DNA of 64,000 bases from Celoporthe dispersa (lineage: Eukaryota; Ascomycota; Sordariomycetes; Diaporthales; Cryphonectriaceae), in the NCBI GenBank assembly GCA_016584495.1, contig WAID01000007.1, forward strand, positions 496,001 through 560,000, written 5' to 3'. Within the stretch, counting starts at the first letter, position 1. Each line of letters opens with the position of its first letter. This document shows positions 23,957 through 37,699 of the stretch, one piece after another. The notes beneath the pieces were generated by a model. The model searched no databases and had not been told where the DNA came from. It saw only the letters and a list, made by a program, of their open reading frames with translations. The position numbers and the translations under genes were made by a program.

Positions 23957-26016
23957 GGGTGAGGGCAGGGATTGCTGCAGCGCCCATCAAGCAATGCAGG
24001 GGTCTTACATCGCGACCTGGTCCTGGACATCCGAAACTCCAATGGAGTACCCCTCGCGTGCTCTCGACTGGTGGTTTGGACCAAAAGCCAATCGGCTACC
24101 TGCGCTTCATTGCGTGCTCAGCGCTACTGGGGCAGACCTGATAGCATTGCCATACCGTGAGAAGCACACGCCAGAGAGATTAGGTGAGGTGAGGACCAAC
24201 GCCTGGGAGTTGAACAGGGGGAACTCATGGGCGTTGGAATCTTGGAGCGGACAGGCTACACTCGAGATTAACGCACCGGAGCGGCCGCTACCCGGAAAAG
24301 AAAAGGAAAAAGAAAAAAAAGTGAGGTACCGGAAGGTGGACAGTAATGGCTGATGCTAGACGCCACAGGGTTAAGGAATCAAAGTCATCTTCACGAGGTT
24401 CTCGAAGCACAGCAGTAGCCTCGATGCGACTACTCAGAACGGGCTGTTCCCCTTGGAGGAATTGCCGCCGCCGCCGCGGCCGCGTACAGGACTCACAGTC
24501 CTGGCCCAGCAGTATTTGTCGTTCCGGATGGGCGATGGACAAGGTTTGTCTTGTCAAGTCGCATGTTGCAAGCTTGCGGGATGTCGGCTGGGTCGCTTCA
24601 TCCTCCGTCAGCCCTGGTCGAGCCCTTGTCCAGCCCCCCCGGGAACACTGTGTCGACGAGACTCGGTAGACCCCTGCCCCCCCCCCTCTCCAGATTTTCG
24701 AACCTGTCTCCTGGGTAGCGCTGGTGGGTGTGATGCGACACCAAAGGCCCTCCTGGATGTCAACCTGCTCTGCAGCGCTGATGTAGGTCCCACGAGGTAG
24801 CTGCATCTGTATCTTGACGCAATGCGACACTGTCTCGCATCTTGAGGTCCGATGCAGGTTGGCATCTGATGATCGGCCACACCAAGCTGAGTTGTGAGCC
24901 ATCGTGGGTGCCATTAGGCTGCCAGCTTTCGGGCAAAATTCCAGGGTGTTTGAAATGAGGCTGGGCGCACAGTACCCGCAATCTGGTGATTCCGCTCGGA
25001 CGAGACTCGCATGGGCTCGAGGAACTTCGGGTCCGGCTCGCGAACAGAGAGAATGATTTGAAAAAACAATCCAGAAAGGCGCGTGCTGGCCTGAAGGTTG
25101 TACCATGTGCGGAGCAGGCGGCAGAACTGGTGGTTGGCCCGGTGCGATGTCCCGGCGACAGCCACTGATGCCCAGGGCGTTCTCGAATGAGCTAGTGCAT
25201 GTCGCATCCTCAAGGGGGTGCGCCAGGACGGCCGCCTCGCGCAATCTCACCGTGAACAGGAGCAGCAGGGTACATTTTGCGCAGGCGAGGGTATCTCGAT
25301 GACAGCATGCGCAGGGCCCGAGGGCACGGGGAGCGAGCCTGCGGTGTCGAATCAGACCGCGCGCCCACTGTACATAATACACACGGCAGGTACTCGCTGC
25401 AGTATCGTCCGCGGGCCATAATGCGCGGTACCTAGCATTGGAAGTGGAGAGGACCGCCTCGTGGTCCCCTGGTCACCCTGGGAAGCCGGAGGGTCAGTCC
25501 GTATCTTCCGTACCCAATGACAGTGTAACGCTGAGTGACACTGAGTGCATTGGCTATCGTTCGGTTGTCGCCATGTTCACGGATGCTGTGGTACAACCGC
25601 AGTCGCGCGCAGGTCAATCGCATGCCCTCCTCCCTCCAGTTGGTGGTTGCGCCTTCACACCCCGGTCAACGCGACGCCGGCCACCACTCATTTCCCCTCA
25701 CAGCTGCCGAGCATCCCTTGCGACGATGATGTCGAAGTGGTTCGATGAGGCGCGATAGCGACGGCCGATCTGCTTTTGTTAGTACCCCATGCTGGCAAGG
25801 GCCTTGGTGGTACGCAAATGGCTGGTCAAGAAAGAGTCAGAAGGTCTCTCCTCAGACCTTGCCTCTGAGTAATGGAAGAGGGGACCCCACACCGCCAGGC
25901 CCATTCTCGTTACCACCTCGCAGGGCACAAATGTTGGTGCTTAGGTGCTGCTCAGGGCGTTTGGGACCGTTTAGCAGCGGCAAAATGACGTCTAGGGGTG
26001 CCTCCCCAGCTGCTTT

Positions 26017-26028
26017 GGTACCATAGTG
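26017..26028 (+). repeat. Variant motif GGTACCATAGTG
   Basis: Eleven of twelve bases match the GGTACCATAGTA form. A partial copy CCATAGTA follows at 26290-26297. Confidence 0.7.
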
Positions 26029-29000
26029 TTCCAACAGTGCTGTGACCGCATGTGATCTTCTAGAAGCAGTCTAGCGCTCTCATTCTCACTCTCCCGCATA
26101 CACACGCCCGCACCTCGAGTCGATGGCGCCGCCGTCTGCACCGGTGATGATGACACCGTGGTCTGCTCGAGCTTGGAGGTGTTTAGGGTGCCACAAGGGA
26201 CGAGAATAGCTGGTGCATCCCGGGAGCAGGTCGACGGAAAGGAACAGATGCCACACGGGAGCGGACCTAATCGCTCCCACACGGAGATGCCATAGTAGGG
26301 GATCAAGATGAGAGAGCCCCAGCCCGCCCCTCCCTCCCCCCCAGTCAACTCATCTTGCGAGAGAACGGGGAGCAGACACAAGTACTCCGTACACAGGCCC
26401 CAGTGTGCCCTGGTCGGCTATGCAGGCACCAGCCACCGTACTGATTGGGAAATGTGCCCCGCTTGTTTCATCTCAGCTGCAGGTCAGGCGCCCAGCACAA
26501 CGGTCTGGTAACGGCCTAGGGAGTCTCGCTGGGTGTGCAGAAGTCGAGGCCGTGCGTGGGAGACAGGGATTCAAAGCTGTTGGTTGTGGAGGGGAAACCC
26601 AGGTATGCTGCTGATCACGACGAGATGGTAAGCATCCAGGCGTCGAGCTGCTGGCAGACCTGAAGCTATGCCACGCCCTCCTCCATACGGTGAGCCTCGA
26701 TATACCGCGACAACAAGGGCCTCCTTCAGGTGTTGCACCCCGAGGCCAGCTCGTGGTGGTGAGTCAATGCAGTGGTGGGCACGTCCGCAGGTGACCCATG
26801 GGGCGGGTGCCCAGGCGTACCATACTTTGTAGTAAACACTCGGACGAGATCATCGGTGCCGTATGAGACTCGGGCCCGGTAGGAGGTCGAGTCGGGGACC
26901 CACGGAGCGATCAGGTTATGCTGATACTACCATGGTGTGCTGCGATTTGAGGAAAACGATCAGGCGGCGACCTGAAAAAGGACACAGCCAAGAGCCTGCG
27001 CCGCCTGGGCGAGGGCCTCCTCTGCAGAGCGGATTTACGGCGCAGCGACCTTTTGCAGACCCAGCAGCGTAGCGGCGGGTTTTGGGCCCCACTAGGGCCG
27101 TCAGAATGAGACAACTCGAGGCTGAGAGTGATAGTGGCGCTGGTTGTGGCGATGATGGTTGCTCATGACGATGATGCTGATTTCAGTGTTAGTGCTGGCG
27201 TGTGCATGACTGGCGGGCGACGATCATGACGGTGACATGTCGCTGCCAGGATGGACCACCACGCCCAACAACGCCCTGCCTCCTGTCTGGATTGGACCAA
27301 GGCACCCCGACAGAACGAGATGCGATCCGAAGTCGTGCTCAAACAATTTGATAAAGTGTGATGTGAGCCACAGGGGTGCATGAGCTCTTAACCTCTGACG
27401 AGAAGGATGGGACCCGGTGAGCTGTGAGGAAATGAGGCAGTTATGCGTGCGATCGAAGACAAAAGCTGGTGGTGGTGGTGCAATACAGCCCCAGACCCAA
27501 AAGGGCATTTTGGAAGCTACCACTGCCAGCCCCCTGCGCTTAGGCGGACCCACCACCTTCCAAACCCCCCTCCCCCCCCAAACTCTCTCCCAATCCAAAA
27601 TGGCAGGGGCGACAGTGCCTATCCGTAGAAAATCAAATTGCTCGGGAAGGAGACCCTTTGGACAGTGATCGACTATTGAAATCAATCACCCATGTCTGTA
27701 GAGGGTACATCATCATGGTACATAGCAGACTCGATCCCAACCTGTCCAGCGAGCACCTATCTACTGGTACGGCGCAGCGTATGGTGATGCTGATGATACG
27801 GAGCATTCTACTCATCATCACCTTGTCGACGACATCCTTGCTCGTGCTTCTAATTCAGAAGCCCTCTGCTTCACCATAATATCCATCTCACCCACCACGT
27901 GGCTTCAACCTGGAACGTTGTAGAAACCAGGGCACACAGGTACGCTCTCAGCCGGGAGGGTGGCTCCCACACGGAATGCGACCTCGCTGTAAGCTCGGGA
28001 CCGACAGCTGGACGAGTGCCCTCGGGGGGGGGGGGTAAAAGAGAGAAGAAAGAAAAAAAAAGAACTTCTCCCCCCCCCCCAAAGGAAAAGAGGGATGCGA
28101 ATCGCTGTAGTCACATCTTAGATTAGAACATTAAATGCCGAGAGGTCATCCTCAGGTGGCTCCTCCCGCAATATCGAGGCGACGCAGGACGCTCTCGTCC
28201 CGATTCGGACCAACCCAGTATCCACCTGCTCAACCTGTTTGAGCCTCGCAGAAGATGCTTGTCCGGGTTCTTCATATATGCAATGCACCGATTGGGGCAC
28301 AATAGAGCATCTGGTTATTGATAAGATCATGATCCTGTCAAGAAGAACACCCTCCCTGACCCATGTGGACGCTTGCCTTGATACGCCCACGTGCATGCGG
28401 CACCCACTGTACCTGAGGCATATCATCTCGTCCTTAACCCCTGATACAGATACGCGGTGTGCTCGGTATAGAATGTCGCAGTGAGATTCTTTTTGTTTTT
28501 GCCCCTTGTAGGCAGTCAGTCCCATGTCTCAGCTTTTCGCTGTCTGATAACACCGCCGCGTGTAGGACACATCAACGGTCATATGTCTATTTTGCCAGGT
28601 AGTAGTGGGCAGGGGCCAGAATGTGTCCACACGATATCTGTTTCGGGCATAGTCAGGTGGGTTAATATCATGACATTGTATACGTTGTATTGTGGTATTA
28701 TTTTGAGTACCTTGTTGGTGTCTGACCCTTTTCATTTCACAGTCCAATATCCCAACGCGCAGAAGACAAGAAAGGCGAGACTGTCCCATAATACTTACAA
28801 GTCACATTTTGGTGCCGCCCTCGCTCAGGTCTGCGTGGTACGTATCACAGAGATGTCGGCAGGGACGTTGGGCCGCAGATCAAGCCTCAGCCATGATGAT
28901 ATCCCCCCCCCTTGGAAACAGAGACCACTGCTGTCTATTGGTTGGGTGTAGAGTGGTAGACCTGAGTGTCCTATTTTTTTCTTTATTTTTATGTATCCCA

Positions 29001-30312
29001 TCATCCTGGTCAACGGCGTCTATTAGTCCACAGGCTAGCCAAGAAGGCAATGGTAGTATGTAGCAGAGTGACTGCTGGTGAAGGAGCAGGCGCGGGCGGG
29101 TGTCTGTGTCCCACCTGGGCGGTAAGTACCGACTAGACGACACAGAGCATAGTGTGGTGAACATGGACATGATGAGTTACGGGGCATCCCCTTAGCGGCA
29201 CTCGGGTCTCCCAGCCTTCCCCACAGCCACTTCCCTGTTGTGTTTTTGGCAGCAGCAGAAGACTTGGTATGGTAACTGCCTAGTACTATGGAACCCCTCC
29301 CAGCCCCATAGCCCGTGCAACGGTTTCAACGAACAACCAAACAGACTGTGAGAAATTTCGATGCCTGGCGTCCATCATGGTCTGTTTCCTCCTCCTCCCT
29401 CCCTCCCCCCCCCACTCAGCCCATTTACCCTCATAGCTCTCTCTGCCCTTCCTTGCTGGACCTATTTTTGACTCTCAGCAGTCGGTCCCGAAAGACTTGC
29501 CTGTGGTCGCGAGAGAGCTACGTCGGGCTTGTTTCTCTCTTGCCCTCACCCTCCCTTGGTCTGGCCTGCACAGGGCCTATGATCTCAGTCAGTTGGCCTT
29601 GCCCTCGCTTGCTGGATTAACGCCAGGGTCGCACAGGCAGCTGGTACAGTGGTACTCTCTCCCTCTCGCAAACGACGCTGATCCAGCGATAGGGCAGGGT
29701 CCCATCCATCTATCCACCCATCCATTCATTTCTGGCAGTCCAACGTGAATTCTTCGCTCGTCTCGGGCCTGCTGGCTGTCTTCACATGACATCACCCTAG
29801 AAGGCGTAACCTCAGCCAGTTAGCTAGTCAATCAATTAATTAATCAGTCATCTGCCCTCGGCGGAGCGACTCGCCTCGACTCGCCTCGACCTTGATCACC
29901 CCCTACTGCCGTGGCGGGTGACTGTGCCGCCAACGTCTGGCCCTGTCCTTTGTGCTGCGCTTGTGCCACCAACTAAGCACAAGCAGCGGCGTAAACACTC
30001 CGCCCTCCGACTGGCGCTGTCTCCAGAAACAGGCGCAGAAAAGGCGGACCGGACATGGCAACACCTTGCTATGGGTACTCCATAGCACAGGATCTATGTC
30101 TAGCCTGTGGGCCATGAGATCAGTGATCGCGCTTCGTCCGCACTCCCCTTCGTCGTACAGCGCATAACACACAGTCCGTCTTCTTGGCCACTGGCATAGC
30201 AGCAAGCAGGTGTGAACACAGCGTGTGTATGTGTGCGTGCGCGCGGGCTACCGTCGCGCCGTGTGGGTGGGTGCCAGCGCAGGCCCAAGTCCCAAGTCCA
30301 GAGTCCTGTTGG

Positions 30313-30322
30313 TACCATAGTA
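30313..30322 (+). repeat. TACCATAGTA motif
   Basis: GG-preceded copy, followed by CATAGTGCTATG. Confidence 0.8.
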
Positions 30323-31199
30323 CTCATAGTGCTATGCTACATACATAACCACAGCAGGTATGGTGGTGTGTGTACTATACTGAGTGTATGGGTACTCTCA
30401 CTCGCTGCTTATGCCTGTACCAACTGGCTGTGGAGCCCTGCATCCCTGGATCTCCAGCAAACAGAAGAAGCCAAAAGCAGTACCCACCAGCACCTTCGCC
30501 CTGGGTTTTTGAAATTGAGCCCTGTTCCTAGTCTCCCATCACGCCCCAGTGTCCTTTTGTTCTCGCCCTGTGGGGAGAGGGGACATGCCTGGTCCACACC
30601 TCTTGCTGCCAACAAGATCACATCTGTACCATACAGGTCAGCCAAGTCAGCAACAGCGGTGGACGGCAGGGCCGTGGACACTGATCAAATCTCTCTGCTT
30701 GTGTGTGCTCGATCTTGAGCCCCCCTCTCAACGCTCTCGTCGTCCCTTTTCACCGGCTGCTTGGAACCTAGACGAGGACGGCCGGTCCCCTGTCTGTCTG
30801 CCTGGCCTTCCACACCCGGGTGCCATCTTCCCCTGCCCCTGAGCCCTTGTCATCGCTTCGTCGCCATCTGTTCCCTGCTCTGTCCACAGGCCCCGTCCCG
30901 GCAGAGTGCCTTGCCGCTGCCGTTCCTCTGCTGTCCAGGCAGATGCCTGTGCGCCAAAGGTACGTACCTCGTACTGGGGCATGTACTTCTTGGGGTTGGT
31001 ACTTGATGTATGAGCAGGGGACCCCCTGCGCTCACTGCCATGTGCTTTTCTGCGACACTGTGCAGGGCATGAGAGGTACATGAGGTACGGACCTGCTGAG
31101 TGTGCTGTGGTACCTTCCCCCCCCCACTTTGCCCATCATCTCGTCTCTGGTCCTTGCTAGCCTCTCGCTGCCAGTGGGTGTGCGGCCACTGCACTTAGG

Positions 31200-31209
31200 T
31201 ACCATAGTA
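31200..31209 (+). repeat. TACCATAGTA motif
   Basis: GG-preceded copy about 1.07 kb upstream of the zinc-finger gene start. Confidence 0.8.
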
Positions 31210-31400
31210 TCTTCCAGTAGTGCTGGTGCTTCTGATGGGGGGGACCTTTATTTTTTCCCTGAGGCTGAGAGATATCGAAGGCTCTCCCTCTCCTCTCCAG
31301 CCCGCAGCCATAGCCATCCCGCAGGCCTTGCATGTTCAATTTTACCTTGTCCCCATAGCCTATCGACGTTTCGGGAGCCTAAACTAGCTGAGCACCAACC

Positions 31401-32270
31401 TTGATCGCCTCTTGCTCCACGATCTTGCTACTATTCTTGTCACCACTTCACTCAATCACTCGCTCTATCACGCCTGCTCGTGCTTACAGCCAACAACAAC
31501 AGCGAAAGAAAAAAAAAGAAAAAAAAAAGAAGACAAAAAAAAAAGAAAGAAAAAAAAGTCTCCACAGCTCGAAGCCCAGCACCCTCCAACACGTCTCTCT
31601 CTCTCTCTCTTTCGTCTTCCCAGCTGGCCAGCCCCGGTCTTGCTTTTTTTTTTTTGGCCATTTCTTCTTGAGACAGTCGTTGATCTTCTTGTCGCTTGTT
31701 TCCTCTTTCATCTGCTTTTGCCCTCCCACAGACCAACCCTCTCCCCATCCCCCCGGACCAGACCGTTCGAATTAGAACCTAGGTGTGGTGGACCCAAGTT
31801 CGAGGGAAGCCCAGAGAGACCCCAGATACCTGGCGAGGGTTGAGAAGGTGGTGGGTCCACTATAGAGTACATAGCACCAACAGATAGAGACCAGGGACAA
31901 GGGTTCCCCCCCTGTGTTGGTGGTACATAGGTAGGTACCTCTGGGCCCAAAGCAACACACCCCTCCTCGCCTGCGCTCGACTCTCCAGCTTCAACATATA
32001 TCAACGCCCACTCCTCTTCTTTCCAAACTCTAACCTCACCTTCTGGTCCATCAACCTTCAACTTCTCAACCTCAGTCACCAGTCTTACATAGTCTGTCTT
32101 GGAAACCACAGCGAGTGGCATTCTGAACATCAACCTACTTCACCTACACACACTCACACACTCTACGAGTAACAACACCTTTGGGCTATTCCTGCCTTGC
32201 ACCCACCATCCTCTCATCCTCGCTGTCGTCATACACCTCCCAGGACTTATATATCCTCAAATCAGCAACC
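31401..32270 (+). promoter_or_regulatory. Proximal upstream region or leader of the zinc-finger gene
   Basis: Alternating A/G-rich (31505-31558) and C/T-rich (31595-31740) tracts, then a C-rich, G-poor stretch typical of fungal 5' leaders up to the ATG at 32271. The promoter itself cannot be located. Confidence 0.45.
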
Positions 32271-33362
32271 ATGAGTACTGCTGCTCTCCAATACGACCCT
32301 GGTTTCAACCACTTCAACATGGGTGGCCGAACTTCCTTTGCCTGGCCTGGTATGTAAAATTCACAGCCAGCCCGGCCGCATCTGCGCCCGTTCTTTGTGT
32401 GTGTGTCTCTAACCAGAGCAGATGTCGTTCTCGAGCCCACCCACAACACGTTCCCTGGCCAGGAGCTTGGCCCTTACGCATCGGATTCCAGCCTCAGCCC
32501 TCCTCCCCAACAGCGCTCCATGACCAACAGCCCGCCCAGGATGGCACCGGAGCAGCGTGAGCTCAAGAGGCAGCGAGACCAGGCCCGCCGCGACTCCAAG
32601 CTGTCAGCACGCCTGCGCAGGACAGAGAGCCACTCCTCACAAGGCGGCCACTACGACATGGCATCACCACCTCACTCGGCCAACGGTGACTACACGACCG
32701 GCACCAGCAGCCTGCCTAGCATGCCCGTCTACACCACCGCCCCCTCCGACCTCTCCCTGCTCACCGAGCCCACGACACTCGCACCGCAGCTGGTGCTGCC
32801 TCCCTACTCCCCCCCCTCTGCCATCGTCCAACTCCCTGCCGCTTCACTCGCCGCCTCTGCCGTCTTCTACCTCGACGGTCTTCCCCAGCCCCTACCAGCC
32901 ACCGGCGTACCTGCCAGAGTACCCATACACTCCCTCCTCGAGCTCCAGCGTCTCGTCGCACTACGGGTAAGTCGTCACAGCAGACAAGACTCTAGCCCTG
33001 TTTCGAAAGTCCAGGCAGCTGATATCAATGATAGACCTATGTCGCATGAGCCACCCATGATGTACTCGATGTCTTCCATGATGCAGCCAGGCAGCGCGCC
33101 GCACCACCACGCTGATGGACCCTCGGCCGTCCGCGTCGTCCAGAGCAGGCCCAAGCCCCAGTGCTGGGAGCACGGCTGCAACGGGCGCCAGTTCTCGACA
33201 TTCAGCAACCTCCTGCGGCACCAGCGCGAGAAGTCTGGCCAAGCTGCTAAGGCCACCTGCCCAGATTGTGGCGCCGAGTTCACCAGGACTACAGCGCGGA
33301 ACGGACATCTGCTCCACCAGAAGTGCAAGACGAAGAGGCAAGGATCGACCAGCAGCAACTAA
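32271..33362 (+). CDS. Fungal C2H2-type zinc-finger protein, with one frame break
   Basis: Exons 32271-32349, 32422-32966 and 33035-33362. The protein begins MSTAALQYDPGFNHFNMGG. A basic block (PEQRELKRQRDQARRDSKL) follows at about 60-80, then a Pro/Ser/Tyr-rich middle. Near the C-terminus are two zinc-finger-like units, at about residues 251-270 (CWEHGCNGRQFSTFSNLLRH) and 283-305 (CPDCGAEFTRTTARNGH...C). This looks like a conserved Pezizomycotina nuclear protein, probably a transcription factor, whose target I do not know. After LPPYSPP the frame must shift by one base at the C8 run 32809-32816 so that VFPSPYQPPAYLPEYPYTP is read up to the second intron; one C too many explains it. Corrected length is 316 aa. 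The acceptor of intron 1 (GCAG at 32421) was chosen to keep frame. It is the only convincing gene in 32 kb. Confidence 0.82.
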
Positions 33363-35340
33363 GAAGAGAAGAAAAAAAAATTGAAGAAAAAAAGAAAAAA
33401 AGAAGAGAAAATGATGTATTGCACAAACTTGGTCTGCATTTGGATTTTAAGATACCACGGTTGGCCGAAGAAACCCCCTCCCGAGACGACGCTTCACCTT
33501 CCCATAGCTTCATCTTGATTCTATGGGAACATGTTTATATAAACGACCGCCACCCGCTGCTCTGGTCTTTTTTTTTTCCTTCTTTCGTCCGCCTCGCCCT
33601 TGTGTTATCGAGGAGAGGGAATATTATAGGGTATCATAACATAAGGGACGGGCGGCGCGGATCATGAAGGTCATGGCTTGTTCTGATTTTATGATTGTTA
33701 TCTTTTATTTTATTTTATTTTGGGCATGCAATTTCACGGGTCTCTCAAGATGATCATTTTTCTCATCCCACCTCTCTCACTCGGACCACCCTCGGCGCGA
33801 GACTTCCACGTTGATTAGACTGAAACACATGAGTCTTCCAAGAGACGGAGTACTGAGGAAAAAGGAGTTGGTTGTTCACACAGTGTGACAAAGAAGTTCA
33901 GCAGTATGGGTTGATTGGTTCTCGAGGATGGATGGCATCAGCAGGAAAGATTCTCTTCACAAATTTTCAGGCTCTGCTTCTCGGGACGGAGAGCGAGCCT
34001 TTGACGCTGTACTTAATTAGCTATGGAATAACTTGCCACCACGAAGAGGCAGAATCACACACGTACGCTCACTGTTGCTGTTCTCATTGCCACCAAAAAA
34101 AAACAAAAACCACCAAAAACACCATGAAGCTCATGGTGACAAGCAAGCCGGCTATAGGCTCTTGATTCTCACGAGCATTCCCTTGTTGGCCCGAGGAGCC
34201 AGGGACGGGGGGGGGCACATAGGCGTGGATTCCCCTGCATGCCGCCATAGACTGACAATGACATCCGGCAGACGCCGGAACCTGTCTGTCGCTCTCGAGC
34301 AACGAGCCTGCTCTACGGACTTCGGCAGACTAACTTTACACACTGGTTCTGTTTTCGCACATTTCGCCTACCAACCATACATACCCCCCTCCCTCCTCTC
34401 CCCCGTTATCCCCGTCTGCACAGGGGGCTACCTTGATTCCCGCACGGAATACCGCGTCTCCGTATTAGTCCTTATCCCGACCCTGATTACCACGGACTCG
34501 GGGTGAGTAGTGAGTTGATCCTCCAGACCAAAAAGCCATGTGGATTGTGGATTCGGCCATTCCCACCCCCTCGGACCCGACCCCGTCGTAACCGCGCCCA
34601 CACCCCTCCTCCTCCTCCTCCTGCTGCTGCTGAACCCCTCCCCTCACCCCCACCTCCGGGTCCTTCGCGACACCAGCATGTAACTGTAAGTTGATGTATG
34701 AAACCTGGGTGCAGGAGGAGGGTGGTATCGCTTGTGGTATTACAAGCGCGCTTCTCGAAGCCCGCAGACTTTGGTTTCTGGAAGGGCGTCATGATGATCT
34801 TCCTTGCCTGACGTACAGTCAGTCAGTCAAGTTTCTGGCGAGGCTGCCCCCGAGGCGGCTCTCGGCATGATTTGTCCCTGATGATGATGATCGATGACCA
34901 TGTTATTTCCCAATCATTTGTCCCTGTTTTTTCCCTTCTCCCTTTCTCTCTCTCTCTCTCTCCCCACCCACACGTACACATGCATACACACACACACACA
35001 CAACACTCACACCGCCCTCGAATCAATCCCCAAAGAAGAACAGGAGCGGGAGGGTTGTATTAGCGACGGCCGAACCCGGCCACCGGGTGACGACGAACAA
35101 GCGCACGCAGCATCATCACTGAGGATGATCAAGATTTAGACGCATGTCTCGTCGTGACTAGCAGGGGGGAGAGAGAGCTTGCTTGACTGGCCCCCCTGCG
35201 CCTGGGTGGCGAGCCAGCCGACGTGCATATCACAGACGCAACCTGGCGTGGGCTTGTCCGCGCCGCAGCTTGTAACGCACACTGCAGGTGGGTTGCAGCT
35301 CACCTTGCATACTCTCTCACACGATGCCCACCCACCTACC

Positions 35341-35363
35341 CACACACACACACACACACACAC
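35341..35363. repeat. (CA)n microsatellite
   Basis: CA dinucleotides for about 23 bp. Confidence 0.9.
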
Positions 35364-35879
35364 CTACCTGCCTTAGCAATGCTACACCATACTATAGTGG
35401 TACTGCGCTGTACAAAGGACCTCGTACCCCTGCCGTATGACTGCAGGAGAACCACAGCAAGCAGGGGAGGGCGAGCGAGGGTGAGAGGGAGGGACGAGCA
35501 GGAGAGAGAGGGGTTGGGTAGCATCCCACCAGATTTCCCACGTGTCCAAAGTCTGATTCTCGAGATTTTGCTTGGTCTGCGTGGCTCTGGGCTGCCGCCG
35601 CTAGGGGTTGAATCCTCCCGCTCAACGGCGGCGGGGCAGGGGTGTGAGGCAGCAGACCAGGCCGTGCCAGGCCAGGCCAGGCCACCTGCGTTTCTGTGTG
35701 TCTCTTGTCTTTGTGTATGTGTACTGTCGTTGTTTTCTCTCTCTCTCTCTCTCTTCTTCTTCTCTTTCTCCAGAAGGGGCGGAGAGGAGGAATGTAAGAG
35801 AGAGGGCTTGGAGTGGGTGAGATCTCCACCTCTCTCTGTGCTGGGGTGGTGTGGTGTGGAAGAAGTGTGTATGTGTATG

Positions 35880-35881
<2 letters not shown>

Positions 35882-35912
<31 letters not shown>
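35882..35912. repeat. (TG)n microsatellite
   Basis: TG dinucleotides for 31 bp, followed by imperfect TTTG units. Confidence 0.95.
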
Positions 35913-35915
<3 letters not shown>

Positions 35916-36304
35916 TGTTTGTGTGACTGACTCTTCATATTACTGGGTCGCTTCTGTAGGTGTGCCCCCAGGTGCTTGGTCTGGTTATGTTGCGTGCAGG
36001 GTCCGGTGATCTGACGATCGCCGACCTCCCTCTTGCTCTTCTTTCCTACTGGGCCTGCCTGGTGCCCACCCCCACGCCGTATGCGATGTGTGTGTGTGTG
36101 TGCGCGCCCAAGAGCTGGGTCTAATGCAGTCATCTCATTGGACCGTCTGATAAATGATGATGATAAATAATGGATGATATCGTGAGCAGCCAGGTGACAA
36201 GAAATCAATATTCACCACCAAAAGGACGAAAGCCACCGTCTTCCAAATTTCAAGAGAGACGAGACCTAAAACAGCCAAACGCTGACAGGCAGACGTGCAT
36301 ATAC

Positions 36305-36324
36305 GTACCATGGTACCATGGTAC
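36305..36324. repeat. 20-bp perfect palindrome of GTACCATG units
   Basis: GTACCATGGTACCATGGTAC reads the same on both strands and contains two overlapping TACCATGGTA palindromes, related to the dispersed motif. Confidence 0.9.
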
Positions 36325-37679
36325 AGTACATACTACAATGTACAACACCTTGCAAGTACCTTTTTTTTTCTCCTTCTTTTTTCCCTTCTTGCTCTTTTCC
36401 TTTCCTTTTCCCTCCCCTCCCACCGCACCTTCTCTGGTTCAGGTGGGGCCAACACGAGGCATGACATGACATGACAGAGGAAGGAGTCTGTGCCACTAAA
36501 GGTAAAGAATTGTCTGCATGTTGGGAAGGTGCTACAGGCAGAGAAACGGTAAACGGCAAGCGCCACCGCTGTCACCAGCCAGGCGCGCGCGGGCGAGCAA
36601 GGCCCTTGCACCTGCCTCCCTTTGAGACATTGGGTCCCGACGTACCTTGAATCCTTCGCCTCGACTTCCCACGTGGTTCTAGGGGACTTTTTCTTCACCA
36701 GGTTGAGCGCACCCCTCCCTTTCCTCCACCCTCCCGCTGACAACAACCTGCCAGGTGCGGGAAGGAAGCAGGTCCGGCGTTTTTCTTTTTTGGGTGGGTT
36801 GTTTGAGGGCTTAATCCTCGAGTTCTGAGGAGAAGAGGGAGGAGGAGGAGAAAAAAAAGAAGAAGAAAGAAAAAGGGAGAAGAAGACACCGAGACGACGA
36901 GAGTGGGTGTAGTAGAAACTGATGCGCTTGGCTCGACAGTCACCAACTGTGCTACTCTCTCTCTCTGGTAGGGCCCATCATTTGTTCAGCCCCAGTGTCC
37001 ACAGGCCGGTCACCAAGTTAGACCGATCGCCGACCACCACCAACAAAACAGGCTGTCGCAGACCGCTCCAGGTAGTCGCCGAGCGGGGAGTATGTTCCCA
37101 ACTGGACGTCAGCTCTTACTGACCACACAATGGCGCTTGTAAGGCCGTTTATGGGAGGGGTTGCACTTTTTAGACGCAGGGTGACAGGGGCAGACGAGGT
37201 AGAAAAACAAAGGAAAAGGGGGGGGGACGACAGCAAATCACGAGATGAATCCAGTCATATACGAAGAAAAAGGGGGCAAGAACGAAAAAAGAAAAATTTA
37301 AAAAAATTAACAAAACCAACCAACCATTCCCCCATGTCATGCTACGTTACGATTGGCTGGTGGTGCGGAAGGTGACAATGACGCGGATGGCGAACCAGCT
37401 GGTCGAGAGGAGAGAGATCATGAGGACGAATGAGTGGGCAAAAGCCAATATCAAAGAAATGCATGTTGGGTGTGTCATGCATGGCACCGACGGGCGTATG
37501 AGAGGCTTTCAGTGGTTGCATGCACCAACCAGGCTGTCCTAGTAATGGGCAAAAATCCGGCTGGGCGGGCGACCCGCCGCCAACCTGTTTCTCACCTGGC
37601 CTCTGGTCGATGGAACTTTTATTTTTTTTTGGGGCAGGCAGGCTCTCTCGTGTCCCACATCATCAAAGAGGTAGGTAGG

Positions 37680-37699
37680 TGTGTGTGTGTGTGTGTGTG
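37680..37699. repeat. (TG)n microsatellite
   Basis: TG dinucleotides for 20 bp after short GGTA repeats. Confidence 0.9.

Larger units (their letters stand above)
18701..31400. other. Gene-poor region, right part, with dispersed TACCATAGTA motifs
   Basis: About 12.7 kb without a supported gene. It holds most copies of a dispersed decamer TACCATAGTA (or its complement TACTATGGTA), two strong short palindromes, and many CA, CT, CTT and tetranucleotide microsatellites. Open frames of 254 aa (minus, 22361-23125) and 364 aa (minus, 24288-25382) show no domain or family resemblance and are probably chance. Confidence 0.55.

Noticed and set aside
24288..25382. 364-codon open frame on the minus strand
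   Set aside because: Composition looks random, it ends in a poly-Phe stretch from an A-rich tract, and there is no family resemblance.
35336..36208. 290-codon open frame on the minus strand
   Set aside because: Built from CA, GT and CT microsatellites (His/Thr repeats); not a believable protein.
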